The notes beneath the pieces are model-generated. The model did not search any database and was not told the origin of the DNA. It saw nothing but the letters and a program-made list of their open reading frames with translations. A program made the translations under genes and the position numbers. DNA of 64,000 nt from CAIMUS01 sp046347625 (GTDB lineage Bacteria > Pseudomonadota > Gammaproteobacteria > Competibacterales > Competibacteraceae): the NCBI GenBank assembly GCA_046347625.1, contig JAXMFU010000002.1, positions 1,178,001 to 1,242,000 of the forward strand, written 5' to 3'. Below are positions 42,485-52,966 of this stretch, one piece after another. Position 1 is the first letter of the stretch. Every line of letters starts with the position of its first letter.

Positions 42485-42928
42485 ATGAATCGACTGATTT
42501 GGCAAGCCTTGGAAGGGATCCTGACCGTGCTGTGGATCGGCAGTCTGTGGACGCTTGGCCTGCTGGTGGCGCCCACGCTGTTTCGACTGCTGCCGGACGA
42601 TCGCACGCTGGCCGGTAACCTCGCCGGGCACCTGTTCACCCTGGAAAGCTGGTTGGGGCTCGCCTGCGGCGGGGTTCTGCTGATGCTGACGATTGTCCAG
42701 GCCGATCGCTATTTTACCTGGCGCATTGCCATACTCGGCGCGATGCTGGCGCTGATTCTGCTCGGCGAATTCGGCGTGCGCCCGCTGCTGGCCGAACTGA
42801 AAGCCCAGGGGCTGTCGCAGAGCGTGGCCTTCGGTCGCTGGCATGCGGTCAGCGCTCTGCTTTATCTGGCCAACAGCCTGCTGGGACTGGTGTGGGTGGT
42901 GCTAACCGGGGTCCGTCAGGGCAATTGA
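42485..42928 (+). CDS. DUF4149 membrane protein
   Basis: 147 residues with four hydrophobic segments (ILTVLWIGSLWTLGLLVAP, ACGGVLLMLTIV, AILGAMLALILLG, ALLYLANSLLGLVWVVL). The APTLF segment after helix 1 and the FGRWHAVS segment before helix 4 are typical of DUF4149. Function unknown. It starts 14 bases after tRNA-Leu and converges with yhbY, overlapping it by 13 bases. Confidence 0.8.
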   Translation: MNRLIWQALEGILTVLWIGSLWTLGLLVAPTLFRLLPDDRTLAGNLAGHLFTLESWLGLACGGVLLMLTIVQADRYFTWRIAILGAMLALILLGEFGVRPLLAELKAQGLSQSVAFGRWHAVSALLYLANSLLGLVWVVLTGVRQGN

Positions 42929-43206
42929 ATCCGGGGCGCTTCGGGATGGCGCCGAAACAGGGTGGCGATATGCCCCACCCGTTGCACCAGTTCGCTGCCC
43001 AGCGCGTTGCAGATCTGCGCTATCAGCATGGTGCGGGACTCGCGGTCCGCGGCGTTCACCCTGATCTTGATCAACTCGTGATACTTAAGCGCCTCATCGA
43101 TGGCACCGAGCGCCGCCGGTGTCAGACCATTGATGCCGACGATAACCACCGCTTTCCTGGCATGTGCCAGGGCTTTAAGATGACGTTTTTGTAAATTGTT
43201 GAGCAT
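42916..43206 (-). CDS. yhbY: YhbY-family (CRM-domain) RNA-binding protein
   Basis: 96 residues beginning MLNNLQKRHLKALAHARK, with the CRM-domain GxxG loop in VGINGLTPAAL and LIKIRVNAADRESR. YhbY binds pre-50S ribosomal particles. It is divergent from the rlmE side, as in most gammaproteobacteria. The ATG at 43206 was chosen because the family always starts with this helix. Confidence 0.93.
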   Translation of the reverse strand: MLNNLQKRHLKALAHARKAVVIVGINGLTPAALGAIDEALKYHELIKIRVNAADRESRTMLIAQICNALGSELVQRVGHIATLFRRHPEAPRIQLP

Positions 43207-43235
43207 AGTGTAGAGAAAGCCGTTCCTGTAGGACG

Positions 43236-43511
43236 ATGCCGACGAAGTCCACTTTACCACCCCGCGTCAAGGTCTTCACAGTAGCGCCCAGCCCGTTCAA
43301 TAGTATTAAATTCGAGCTTGGCGTTATTCTATGCGTCGGTCTACTGGTGCTGCTGCTCACCAGCCGGATTATCGATTCCGCCGGGTTGCAACTGGCGGTT
43401 CTGGCCGCTTACGGGTTCATCGGTACGGCCTGGCTGCTCATCCGTACCCACCGGATTCTACTCCGGCAGCAGGCCGCCGCGCGGCAACAAGGTAATAATG
43501 AGCCGCAGTAA
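43236..43511 (+). CDS. Small two-helix membrane protein
   Basis: 91 residues: a basic start, two hydrophobic helices (FELGVILCVGLLVLLLTSRI and LAVLAAYGFIGTAWLLI) and a polar tail RQQAAARQQGNNEPQ. It overlaps the rlmE start by 14 bases and so probably forms an operon with it. No family recognised. Confidence 0.65.
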   Translation: MPTKSTLPPRVKVFTVAPSPFNSIKFELGVILCVGLLVLLLTSRIIDSAGLQLAVLAAYGFIGTAWLLIRTHRILLRQQAAARQQGNNEPQ

Positions 43512-44118
43512 GAGCAGCCGGCGCTGGTTGCAGGAGCATTTTACGGATGAATACGTCAGGTTGGCTCGAGAACAGGGTTATCGTTCCCGGGCAGTCTTCA
43601 AGCTGATGGAAATTCAGTCCCGGGACCGGATTCTAAAACCCGGCATGACGGTCATCGACCTGGGCGCGGCGCCCGGGGGTTGGTCCCAATTCGCCGCCCA
43701 GCAGGTTGGCCGGCAGGGCAAGGTCATCGCCCTGGATATTCTGCCCATGGAGCCGCTGGCGGGGGTGGACTTCATCGAAGGCGATTTCCGCGAACAGGAG
43801 ACTCTGGACCGCCTGCTGGCGCTGTTGGCCGGCCGGCCGGTGGACCTTGTAATTTCCGATATGGCCCCCAATACCAGTGGTATTAAGGCGGTAGATCAAC
43901 CACGTGGGATGTACCTGGCGGAACTGGCCTTGGATCTGGCCGGACAGTGTCTGCGTCCCGGCGGCGATCTGCTGCTCAAAACCTTCCAGGGTGAAGGTTT
44001 CGATGCGCTGTTGCGCGAATTGCGCCGCCGCTTTACCACGGTAGTGAGCCGCAAGCCCAAGGCGTCGCGGCCGCGCAGTCCGGAGGCTTATCTGCTGGCC
44101 AGGAACTATCAGTTGTAG
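43498..44118 (+). CDS. rlmE: 23S rRNA (uridine-2'-O)-methyltransferase
   Basis: 206 residues, formerly FtsJ. The SAM-binding loop is VIDLGAAPGGWSQ, and the K-D-K-E tetrad is found in SRAVFKLME, ISDMAPNTSG, LLKTFQGEGF and RPRSPEAYLLA. It methylates U2552 of 23S rRNA during 50S maturation. ATG at 43498 gives MSRSKSSRRWLQEHF. In relatives ftsH follows almost directly; here about 570 bases of structured non-coding sequence intervene. Confidence 0.96.
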   Translation: MSRSKSSRRWLQEHFTDEYVRLAREQGYRSRAVFKLMEIQSRDRILKPGMTVIDLGAAPGGWSQFAAQQVGRQGKVIALDILPMEPLAGVDFIEGDFREQETLDRLLALLAGRPVDLVISDMAPNTSGIKAVDQPRGMYLAELALDLAGQCLRPGGDLLLKTFQGEGFDALLRELRRRFTTVVSRKPKASRPRSPEAYLLARNYQL

Positions 44119-44135
44119 TAAGGTCTAAAATTGGC

Positions 44136-44605
44136 GATGTGCAGTAACTAAACTGCTGTAACAGTGTTGAGTCCCCGACTCACGAAAGGTTGAGGTGACC
44201 TCCTGTCCCTCCAACCCCATCGTGTTGGCTGGCACTGCGGTGTCAGCGACTCAACCAGCTCACCGGGGGAACCCGGTCAATGTTACCTGTGAATCTGCGC
44301 TAGGGACGGTTGACCTTAGCGCGGTGTGTAGTCACTCCGGGGTGCTTCACCAGCTCCGGACTCTGAGACCGGCGGTTAAACAGTACGCAATCGGGAGACG
44401 ACAGTGCCGCTGCCAGGGACGGACCTACGGGTGTAAAAACCACGGGCTAACTGAGCGAGGTGACCTTTACCGGCTTCGACCGGGCTGGGGAGTAATCCCC
44501 CCCTGACCCCGACCAGGGGGCTTCACGGCCAAACGTCGGGGACAAAACTGTTTCAGCCGCGGGACGTCCGGGCTAACGTCCATGGCTTGAACCCGCGGGG
44601 TCGTT
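44136..44605 (+). ncRNA. Large structured RNA candidate between rlmE and ftsH
   Basis: No frame is coding, but nested stems are dense. Clear ones: GCAGT/ACTGC (44141-44156), TGAGT/ACTCA (44168-44182), GGTT-GAGG/CCTC-AACC (44188-44216), GCTGGCAC-TGCG-GTGTCAGC (44228-44247), ACCGGG-GGAA-CCCGGT (44262-44277), GCGCTAGGG/CCTTAGCGC (44297-44322), CCCCTG/CAGGGG (44500-44520) and CCGCGGGACGT/ACGTCC..CCCGCGG (44557-44598). G-T pairs in two stems hint at compensated pairing. It lacks the marker motifs of RNase P RNA (GAGGAAAGTCCGGGC), tmRNA and SRP RNA. Size and shape recall the large HEARO/omega-RNA class of IscB transposons, here without any iscB gene, but that family assignment is only a guess. Confidence 0.6.
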
Positions 44606-44686
44606 ATACATCCCTGTATTCCTTCGCGGCAGGTGGTTTAGAAAATCGATAGAGCACTGAGTTGAGGTACCCGCCCCTTGAACGAC

Positions 44687-46583
<1,897 letters not shown>

Positions 46584-46606
<23 letters not shown>

Positions 46607-47480
46607 GCCTGTCATTCTGGATTGCGCAGGGAAGCGCCTGGTACTGGATCGACCCTTGCTTATGGGGGTGCTGAATGTCACCCCCGATTCATTTTTCGAC
46701 GGTGGCTTGTATAACACGCCCGATAGCGCCCTGCAGCGAGCCCGGGAACTGGTCGCGGCAGGGGCCGATATTATCGATATCGGTGGAGAGTCCACCCGGC
46801 CCGGTGCGCCCCCGGTAATGGTGCAGGAAGAACTGGAGCGGGTCCTGCCTGTGATAGCACAGGTGACAAGGGAATTGCCTGTCCCCGTTTCTATCGATAC
46901 CAGCAAGCCGGAAGTCATGCAGGCGGCGCTGCGCGCCGGTGCGGGCATGATCAACGATATCCGCGCGCTGCAAACGCCCGGAGCGTTGCAGATAGCGGCC
47001 GACAGTCGAGCGGCGGTCTGCCTGATGCACATGCAGGGAACGCCCGCCAGCATGCAGGTCAACCCCCATTACGAGGATGTGGTCGCCGAGGTCAAAGCTT
47101 TTCTCGCCGAGCGGATCCAGGTTTGTGAAGCGGCCGGCATCCGCCGGGACCGCATCCTGATCGATCCCGGTTTTGGTTTCGGCAAAACGCTGGAATATAA
47201 CCTCCTGTTACTTAAACACTTGAGCGAATTCCGCCAGCTTGGTGCAACGCTGTTGGTGGGACTGTCCCGCAAGTCTATGATCGGCAAACTGCTGCACGAT
47301 GCGCCGCCGGGCGAGCGGCTTTACGGCAGCCTGGCGGCCGCCGTCATTGCCGCCTGGCAGGGAGCACAGATTCTGCGCGTGCACGATGTTAGGGAAACCG
47401 CGCAAGCTTTACAGGTTTGCGCCGCCGTCATGCGGCTTCCCGCCGGGTCTTCAAACGGTTCTTTACCTACCAGTCGATAG
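46584..47480 (+). CDS. folP: Dihydropteroate synthase
   Basis: About 298 residues with the family motifs GVLNVTPDSFFDGG, IIDIGGESTRPGAP, VSIDTSKPEV and LLVGLSRKSMIG. It joins p-aminobenzoate to pterin diphosphate. The frame begins inside ftsH; no ATG is available, so a GTG at 46584 (GAGG nine bases upstream) or 46575 is the likely start. ftsH-folP-glmM is the usual order; glmM is missing here, replaced by repeats and an IS110-type element. Confidence 0.93.
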
Positions 47481-47760
47481 CGGCGGGACGCCGCTACCCC
47501 TTTGCCTTAGTCTGCTATAGAAGGTGGGCCATGCCCCATAGGCGCCAGTTTAAGAGTTAAGCGCTTGAATTAAGGGTGTTGTAGGGTGGGCAGCTTGTCT
47601 GCCCACCAATCCTGCCTCCGGGACTGGTCGCGCTTTCCAGGAAAAAACACCCCCGGCGATGAAACGGCCTCCCTGTCGGGTTACGGCGCGCCGGCAACTT
47701 TTCTGCGAGCTGCCGGCCTGGTAGGGGGCGCGTCTAACCCGACCTTATATCTTGATTCTG
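47481..47760. other. Repeat-filled intergenic region behind folP
   Basis: Holds a fragment of the GAAGGTGGGCCATGCCC hairpin (47520), a GTAGGGTGGGCAGCTTGTCT + GCCCACC palindrome (47582-47608) and an inverted GTCGGGTTACGGCGCGCC ... GGGGGCGCGTCTAACCCGAC pair (47677-47743) related to the repeats at 10595 and 25364. No gene. Confidence 0.65.
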
Positions 47761-48005
47761 ATCTTACTATCATGAGACGGAATCCCCGACTGATCATCGG
47801 GCCGGAGACCGGGCAAGACGTACCCGACCTGAGGCCCTTGAGCCTGTTACGTAGATCGTCGCCCGGTGTCCTCGCTAGCCTTAGCGTTCGAACGGTATCG
47901 GAGGTCCGCCCTGGGCGACACCCTGGATGCATAAGGCTGAACCTGGTTAGCAGTGCCGGATGAACCGGTCGCTTCATCGCCTCACCGTTGAGTAGGTACG
48001 ACGTG
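47761..48005 (+). other. Left non-coding end of the IS110-type element (bridge RNA candidate)
   Basis: About 245 bases between the flanking repeats and the transposase start, with several stems (for example CCGGAGACCGG near 47803, and GTCGCCCGG/CCGGATGAACCGG-like pieces). IS110 elements encode a bridge RNA in this end (established for IS621). The exact left end of the element could not be fixed because IS110 elements lack conventional inverted repeats. The assignment is by position only. Confidence 0.4.
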
Positions 48006-48977
48006 ATGTTAATCTCCTCCCCCACAGTCACCCCCATTGGGGTCGACATCGCCAACGCCAAAGTCGACGCCGCCGCCTGGATCGACGGGAAGTACAAGAC
48101 CAAGGTTTTTCCGAATACCTCGGCCGGATTCGAGGCGTTCCTCACCTGGTTGCGCCCGTTCGCACCCGCGCACGTCTGTCTGGAAGCGACCGGCCGCTAT
48201 GGCGAGGCCCTGGCGACCGCGATGGTCGATGCCGGGATCCCCGTTAGCGTGGTCAACCCCGCCCAAATCCATGCCTTCGGTAAAGCCGAACTGAAGCGGA
48301 CCAAAACCGATAAAGCGGATGCCCAGTTGATTGCCCGCTTCTGTCAGCTCCAGCCGCCGCCCGCCTGGCAACCGTTGCCACCCGCCGTCCGGCAGCTGCA
48401 GGCGCTGGTCCGTCGCCTGGACGACCTGACGGCCATGCGGCAGATGGAACGCAACCGTCAAGACGGCGCCGACGCCACCGTCCAGGCCTCCCTCACCCGC
48501 GTGGTGGCCCTGCTGGACGCCGAAATCGAACCGACGCGTGCTGCCATCCATGACCACCTCGATCAGGATCCCGACCGGCGGAAACGCCGCGACTTATTGG
48601 ACACCATCCCCGGCCTAGGCGAGACTACCATCGCCGTGCTGCTCGCCTGTCTGGGCGATATCCAGCGGTTCGACCACGCCAACGCGGTGGCCGCGTTCGC
48701 GGGCTTGTCCCCGGCGGAACGCCAGTCCGGCAAATACCAGGGCCAGACCCGGCTCTCCAAAATTGGCGATGCGTTACTCCGCAAAGCCCTCTAGTTCCCG
48801 GCCATCGTCGCTAGCCAGTATAACCCCCTCCTCCGGGCGTTTTGCGAACGGCTTAAAGCCAAAGGGAAACCGGGTAAGGTCATCGTTTGCGCCGCGATGC
48901 GTAAATTGCTCACGCTGGCCTATGGTGTCCTCAAGTCCGGCTGTCCCTTTGACCCTAAATGGGCACTTGCAAACTAA
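48006..48977 (+). pseudogene. IS110-family transposase with internal TAG stop
   Basis: The RuvC-like DEDD domain is seen from TPIGVDIANAKVDAAAW through FLTWLRPF, CLEATGRYGEAL, KTDKADAQLIARFC; the C-terminal serine-containing Tnp20 domain has DTIPGLGETTIAVLLA and AVAAFAGLSPAERQSG. The frame is closed by a TAG at 48792-48794 where family members have an aromatic residue in an ALYFPA-type stretch, and then continues in the same frame (FPAIVASQYNPLLRAFCERL, then MRKLLTLAYGVLKSG) to a TAA at 48975-48977. A single nonsense mutation, read-through or a sequence error would all explain it. Confidence 0.85.
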
Positions 48978-49346
48978 CCGCCAAGACGGTATCTACAGGC
49001 TTTGTTGGGCACGTCCTGTGCCCAACGGTTATGTCATGTAGCCTTGACACCCCCGTGGCTGAAAATTCCGTAGGCCGGAATAAGGCCGCAACGCGGCGTT
49101 TCCGGCAAGGCGCCGGACGCCGGAAATGCTTCGCTATCGCTACGCTTATTCCGGCCTACTCCTAACCATCGTGATTTTCATGGCAACCTACAACATCGGT
49201 CAATGCAGACTTCCGCCTTTAGCCTTTAACCTTTAACCTTTACTTTTAGCCTCATTCACCATTCTCTTATCGACTAAATTGTTTCAAAATAGTGGGCCAA
49301 TACAGCGTCACAAACCCAGCATGAGCATCCAGACAGGAGCATTCGC
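48978..49346. other. Repeat-rich region before ctaA
   Basis: Contains TTGGGCACGTCCTGTGCCCAA (49004-49024), a large foldback GTAGGCCGGAATAAGG ... CTTATTCCGGCCTAC (49070-49160), and TTTAACC-type heptamers near 49216-49245. No gene. Confidence 0.65.
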
Positions 49347-50468
49347 GTGACAGATTGGCCCCTTGATTCTGCAGAAACCTCCCTTCCTTCAACCGTAAGC
49401 GTATCGGAACCGGCAACCGATCGGACCGCCCGCAGGCAGGTGGCGGCCTGGCTGCTGCTGTGTTGTGCCTTGGTGTTCGCCATGATTGTGGTAGGCGGTA
49501 TTACCCGCCTGACCCATTCCGGTCTATCCATCGTCGAATGGCAACCCATCATTGGTACCCTGCCCCCGCTCGACCAGACGCAATGGGAAGAAGTCTTCCA
49601 TAAATATCAGCAAACACCGGAGTATCAGCAGGTCAACCAGGGTATGAGCCTGGCCGAGTTCAAAACCATTTTCTGGTGGGAATATTTGCATCGCCTGCTC
49701 GGACGCCTGATCGGGCTGGTGTTTCTGTTGCCTTTTGTGTATTTCCTGCTGCGCAAGAAGATCGATAAGGCATGGGCGCCCAAGTTGGCCATGATTTTTC
49801 TGTTGGGTGGGCTGCAAGGCGCGCTCGGCTGGTATATGGTCAAAAGCGGCCTGGTGGACGATCCTCGGGTCAGCCAATATCGACTCACCGCCCACTTGGG
49901 TCTGGCGTTTTTAATCTATGGCGCCATGTTCTGGACGGCCTTGAGCTTACTGTATCCTAAAGCCGGCCGGCGGGTAGCCGACGGCCGGCGCCCACTGCAG
50001 CGGTTTTCCTGGGTCATTACCGGCCTGATCTTCTTAATGGTTCTGTTGGGCGGCCTGGTCGCAGGTATCCGGGCCGGCTTTGCGTATAACACTTTCCCCT
50101 TGATGAACGGGCACTGGATACCATCCGAAATCTTCATGCTTAACCCATGGTATTCGAACTTCTTCAATAACATGGCGACCGTACAGTTCAACCATCGGTT
50201 GGTCGCCTGGGTGCTGTTCCTGTTGGTACCGCTGTTCTGGTTCAGTTCCAGAAAGATAGTCTTGACGCCGCATGCCCGGCTGGCGTGTCATCTACTGTTG
50301 GTGATGCTGCTGGTGCAGATCCTATTGGGCATTACTACGCTGGTCCATGTTGTCCCCCTGCCGCTGGCGGCGGCACATCAGGCCGGCGCGGTGCTGCTGT
50401 TCAGTTGTGGCCTGCTGGTCAACCAGGCATTGCTGCCGGATGCATCGGCGGTCTCGGCTCACCGATAG
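49347..50468 (+). CDS. ctaA: Heme A synthase, COX15/CtaA family
   Basis: 373 residues, about eight membrane helices. Typical blocks: FAMIVVGGITRLTHSGLSIVE, PEYQQVNQGMSLAEFKTIFW, HRLLGRLIGLVFLLPF, GWYMVKSGLVDDPRVSQYRL, and the second-half NHRLVAWVLFLLV plus AAAHQAGAVLL. It oxidises the C8 methyl of heme O to make heme A for aa3-type oxidases. In this window no cox genes or ctaB lie alongside. The start at 49347 is a GTG preceded by an AGGAG site. Confidence 0.92.
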   Translation: MTDWPLDSAETSLPSTVSVSEPATDRTARRQVAAWLLLCCALVFAMIVVGGITRLTHSGLSIVEWQPIIGTLPPLDQTQWEEVFHKYQQTPEYQQVNQGMSLAEFKTIFWWEYLHRLLGRLIGLVFLLPFVYFLLRKKIDKAWAPKLAMIFLLGGLQGALGWYMVKSGLVDDPRVSQYRLTAHLGLAFLIYGAMFWTALSLLYPKAGRRVADGRRPLQRFSWVITGLIFLMVLLGGLVAGIRAGFAYNTFPLMNGHWIPSEIFMLNPWYSNFFNNMATVQFNHRLVAWVLFLLVPLFWFSSRKIVLTPHARLACHLLLVMLLVQILLGITTLVHVVPLPLAAAHQAGAVLLFSCGLLVNQALLPDASAVSAHR

Positions 50469-50499
50469 ACTTGCCGGTACCGCCTTTGCCGGAAATCCC

Positions 50500-50811
50500 T
50501 TACTGCGCCAGAATCCACTTGACTAGCGTCTGGATAGCGGCGTCGCTGACACGAGGACTGTTGGGCGGCATGGCGATCTGACCCCAGGTACCGGCGCCGC
50601 CCTCCTTCACTTTTCTGATCAATACCGTTTCAGCACTGGGGTCGTCTTTGTACTTGGCGGCCACCGCTTTATAGGAGGGACCGATCAGCCTTTTATTCAG
50701 CGCATGACAGGTCGTGCAACCACTTTCCTGCGCCAGTTTCTGTGCATCCGCAGCGAGTGCCGGCATGGCAACAAGACAAAGAATCGCTACCGCGATAAAT
50801 TTTTTCTTCAT
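50500..50811 (-). CDS. Small class I cytochrome c (c551/c552 type)
   Basis: 103 residues: cleaved signal peptide MKKKFIAVAILCLVAMPALA, haem-binding CTTCH at residues 32-36 (mature ~11-15), and the methionine ligand in IAMPPNSPRVSD. Length and pattern match periplasmic c551/c552 electron carriers. Convergent with ctaA, stop codons 32 bases apart. Confidence 0.93.
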   Translation of the reverse strand: MKKKFIAVAILCLVAMPALAADAQKLAQESGCTTCHALNKRLIGPSYKAVAAKYKDDPSAETVLIRKVKEGGAGTWGQIAMPPNSPRVSDAAIQTLVKWILAQ

Positions 50812-50868
50812 AGAGCCTCTCCCCCAATCGAATTCGAAGGCTTAAACCTTGGCTTTTTAATAAAAAAC

Positions 50869-51678
50869 TCAAACCCCCGACCCCGATTTCAGCGGTCCCG
50901 GGCCGTAATACCGTTTCAGCCAGCAACTCAGGCCATCGAGTCCGGGGAACAGCATGCGTTCGGTCACGTTGTCTTGATCGAGTTTGTCGCGCACTTCCCA
51001 TTTAATTTCCTTGGGAATGATAATCCGGTGATAAAGCATGGGATGATCCCTAAGAAATTCGCTCAGCACCAGCGTCGCTCCGGGCATTACCGCCATGATG
51101 GCGCCCTGGTTGACGATACGGGCATCCAGCGAGGGTGGCTCGAAAAAGAGTACGAAGCTGCCATGCTCGGCCAGATGATCGAACTCACCGAGCGACTTGA
51201 TGAAATCCAGCATTTCGACCGAACAGATAAAGGCATATTCGCGTTGCAGCACTTCGCGCAGTGGGTCCGGCAGGATCGACCGGGCCCGAACCACATCGAT
51301 ACACCAGATGGCGGCATCTTTATCGTAGTATTTTTGCTCGGCGGTGGCAAAATGTAAGGCGACTCTCGGCGAAATCGTCCAATCCAACAACCGGGTCGGC
51401 ATACCGTGGTGCTGTGCGACCGATAGCTCGACCCAGATCGTCCTGGCCGGAATCGAGCCGGGTTCGGCGTATTTGCGAAAACTTCGCAGCATGGGCCGCT
51501 CGAGATCGACAAAGTCGCCACCCAGCCGCATCAGACTGGTTTCAAGTCCCCAGGACTGATCGGCTACGCCACGGTAAACCGAATCCGACCGGTATCTCTG
51601 GTGAGCACTGGAACTTTTAGGGATGTCATACAAAACCTGGTTCAGTTCCAACCAGTTGGTCACTCTAATATCGTTCAT
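50869..51678 (-). CDS. FRG-domain protein
   Basis: 269 residues from the ATG at 51678, preceded by GGAGGAGG. FRG-domain landmarks: VYRGVADQSWGLETSLMR near residue 30, AQHHGMPTRLLDWTISPRVA near residue 90 and MLFPGLDGLSCWLKRY near the end. FRG domains are named for their conserved FRG/YRG motif and often occur in phage-defence or prophage-related genes; no biochemical role is fixed. It is a single-gene unit lying between cytochrome c and gmk, a position in which no such gene is normally expected. Confidence 0.82.
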   Translation of the reverse strand: MNDIRVTNWLELNQVLYDIPKSSSAHQRYRSDSVYRGVADQSWGLETSLMRLGGDFVDLERPMLRSFRKYAEPGSIPARTIWVELSVAQHHGMPTRLLDWTISPRVALHFATAEQKYYDKDAAIWCIDVVRARSILPDPLREVLQREYAFICSVEMLDFIKSLGEFDHLAEHGSFVLFFEPPSLDARIVNQGAIMAVMPGATLVLSEFLRDHPMLYHRIIIPKEIKWEVRDKLDQDNVTERMLFPGLDGLSCWLKRYYGPGPLKSGSGV

Positions 51679-51947
51679 GCCCTCCTCCACCTTACACCGA
51701 CCGCCGCCTGGTACCTACCTTGGTTAAACAGGATAAGGCTATCATTTTTCAAGAAAGCTACGGTAATCTTTGATGATTTGCGACAATCCCGGCAACCCGC
51801 ACGGCCGGTTCTGCTGACGGCTGGGCGCTGCAGTGCTCTCATCGTTGTCTTCTGCAACGTGATAAACTGAGTATAAACTGAGTTTCAATGGCTTTTCCAT
51901 CGCAGCCCAGGGCTGCGTAAGACCGTCCTAAACCGCATCGACTTTTT

Positions 51948-52565
51948 ATGAGTGTTACAGGAACCTTGTACATTATCTCGGCCCCTTCCGGGGCCGGCAA
52001 AACCAGTCTGGTGAAGCAATTACTGGCTACGGTTCCAGACATCAAGGTATCGGTCTCGCATACCACCCGCCCGGCCCGGCCCGGTGAGCGTGACGGTGTG
52101 GATTACTATTTCGTAGATTCAGCCACCTTTCAGGCGCTGGCTCAGGCCGGAGTGTTTCTGGAATCCGCCCGGGTATTCGATTATCGCTATGGCACCAGCC
52201 GCCACGCGGTGAATGAACGCTTAAGCAGCGGCATCGATGTGATTCTGGAAATCGATTGGCAAGGGGCGCGGCAAGTCCGAGAGCATATTCCTGACGCCTG
52301 TTCGATGTTTATTCTACCGCCCTCTCTTGATACCCTGCGCCGGCGTCTTGAACAACGCGGCCAGGACGACAAAGCGGTCATCGACCGCCGGATGCGGGAC
52401 GCCATGGCCGAAATCTCTCATTACGCCGAGTTCGATTACATCGTCATCAATGATGATTTCGAGAGCGCCCTGAGCGCGCTCCGGGCCATTATTATGGCCG
52501 GACGGCAACGGTGCGATTGGCAGGTACGACGCCATCGTGAACTCATCTCCGCCTTGTTGTCTTAA
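51948..52565 (+). CDS. gmk: Guanylate kinase
   Basis: 205 residues: P-loop APSGAGKTSLV, GMP-binding VSHTTRPARPGERDGVDYYF, and ERRMRDAM-like lid (IDRRMRDAMAEISHY). Phosphorylates GMP to GDP. First gene of the conserved gmk-rpoZ-spoT cluster. Confidence 0.96.
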   Translation: MSVTGTLYIISAPSGAGKTSLVKQLLATVPDIKVSVSHTTRPARPGERDGVDYYFVDSATFQALAQAGVFLESARVFDYRYGTSRHAVNERLSSGIDVILEIDWQGARQVREHIPDACSMFILPPSLDTLRRRLEQRGQDDKAVIDRRMRDAMAEISHYAEFDYIVINDDFESALSALRAIIMAGRQRCDWQVRRHRELISALLS

Positions 52566-52596
52566 CTTATTGTTTTTAGGTAAACTCACTAAGGGA

Positions 52597-52636
52597 AGGC
52601 GAAAGGTTAAAGGTTAAAGGTTAAAGGTTAAAGGCG
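52597..52636. repeat. AAAGGTT heptamer array
   Basis: Four to five tandem AAAGGTT units between gmk and rpoZ. Similar arrays lie at 49216-49245 (opposite strand) and 55203-55230 (AAAGGTA variant). Confidence 0.85.
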
Positions 52637-52686
52637 TTAAACTCACGAGAGCCTATAGCGCCCTGTTTCTGACAATCGAGGAAAGT

Positions 52687-52947
52687 ATGGCACGTATCAC
52701 CGTAGAAGACTGTCTCGACAAAGTCGATAACCGGTTCAATCTGGTGCTGGCGGCATCGCGCCGAGCACGGCAATTGGCAATGGGGGCACAGCCTCTGGTC
52801 GCCTGGGAGAACGATAAACCCACGGTGATCGCCCTGCGCGAGATCGCCGAAAACAAGTTGGATCTTGTTGCCTTAATGCGCAAAGACTCGTTGCCGCGGC
52901 TGGAGTTCGAACTAAACCGTGGCCCCGAAGATACAGCGGAGCTATAG
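52687..52947 (+). CDS. rpoZ: RNA polymerase omega subunit
   Basis: 86 residues: MARITVEDCLDKVDNRFNLV, then AASRRARQLAMG and the VIALREIAENK block, all as in E. coli omega. It supports beta' folding and ppGpp binding. spoT begins 19 bases after its stop. Confidence 0.97.
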   Translation: MARITVEDCLDKVDNRFNLVLAASRRARQLAMGAQPLVAWENDKPTVIALREIAENKLDLVALMRKDSLPRLEFELNRGPEDTAEL

Positions 52948-52966
52948 CCCCGTCGTGGAGATCCGG

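Noticed and set aside
44136..44605. tmRNA, RNase P RNA or SRP RNA
   Set aside because: None of the hallmark motifs (tRNA-like ends with GGTTCGATTCC and a tag frame; GAGGAAAGTCCGGGC; GGAAGGAAGCAGCC) is present.
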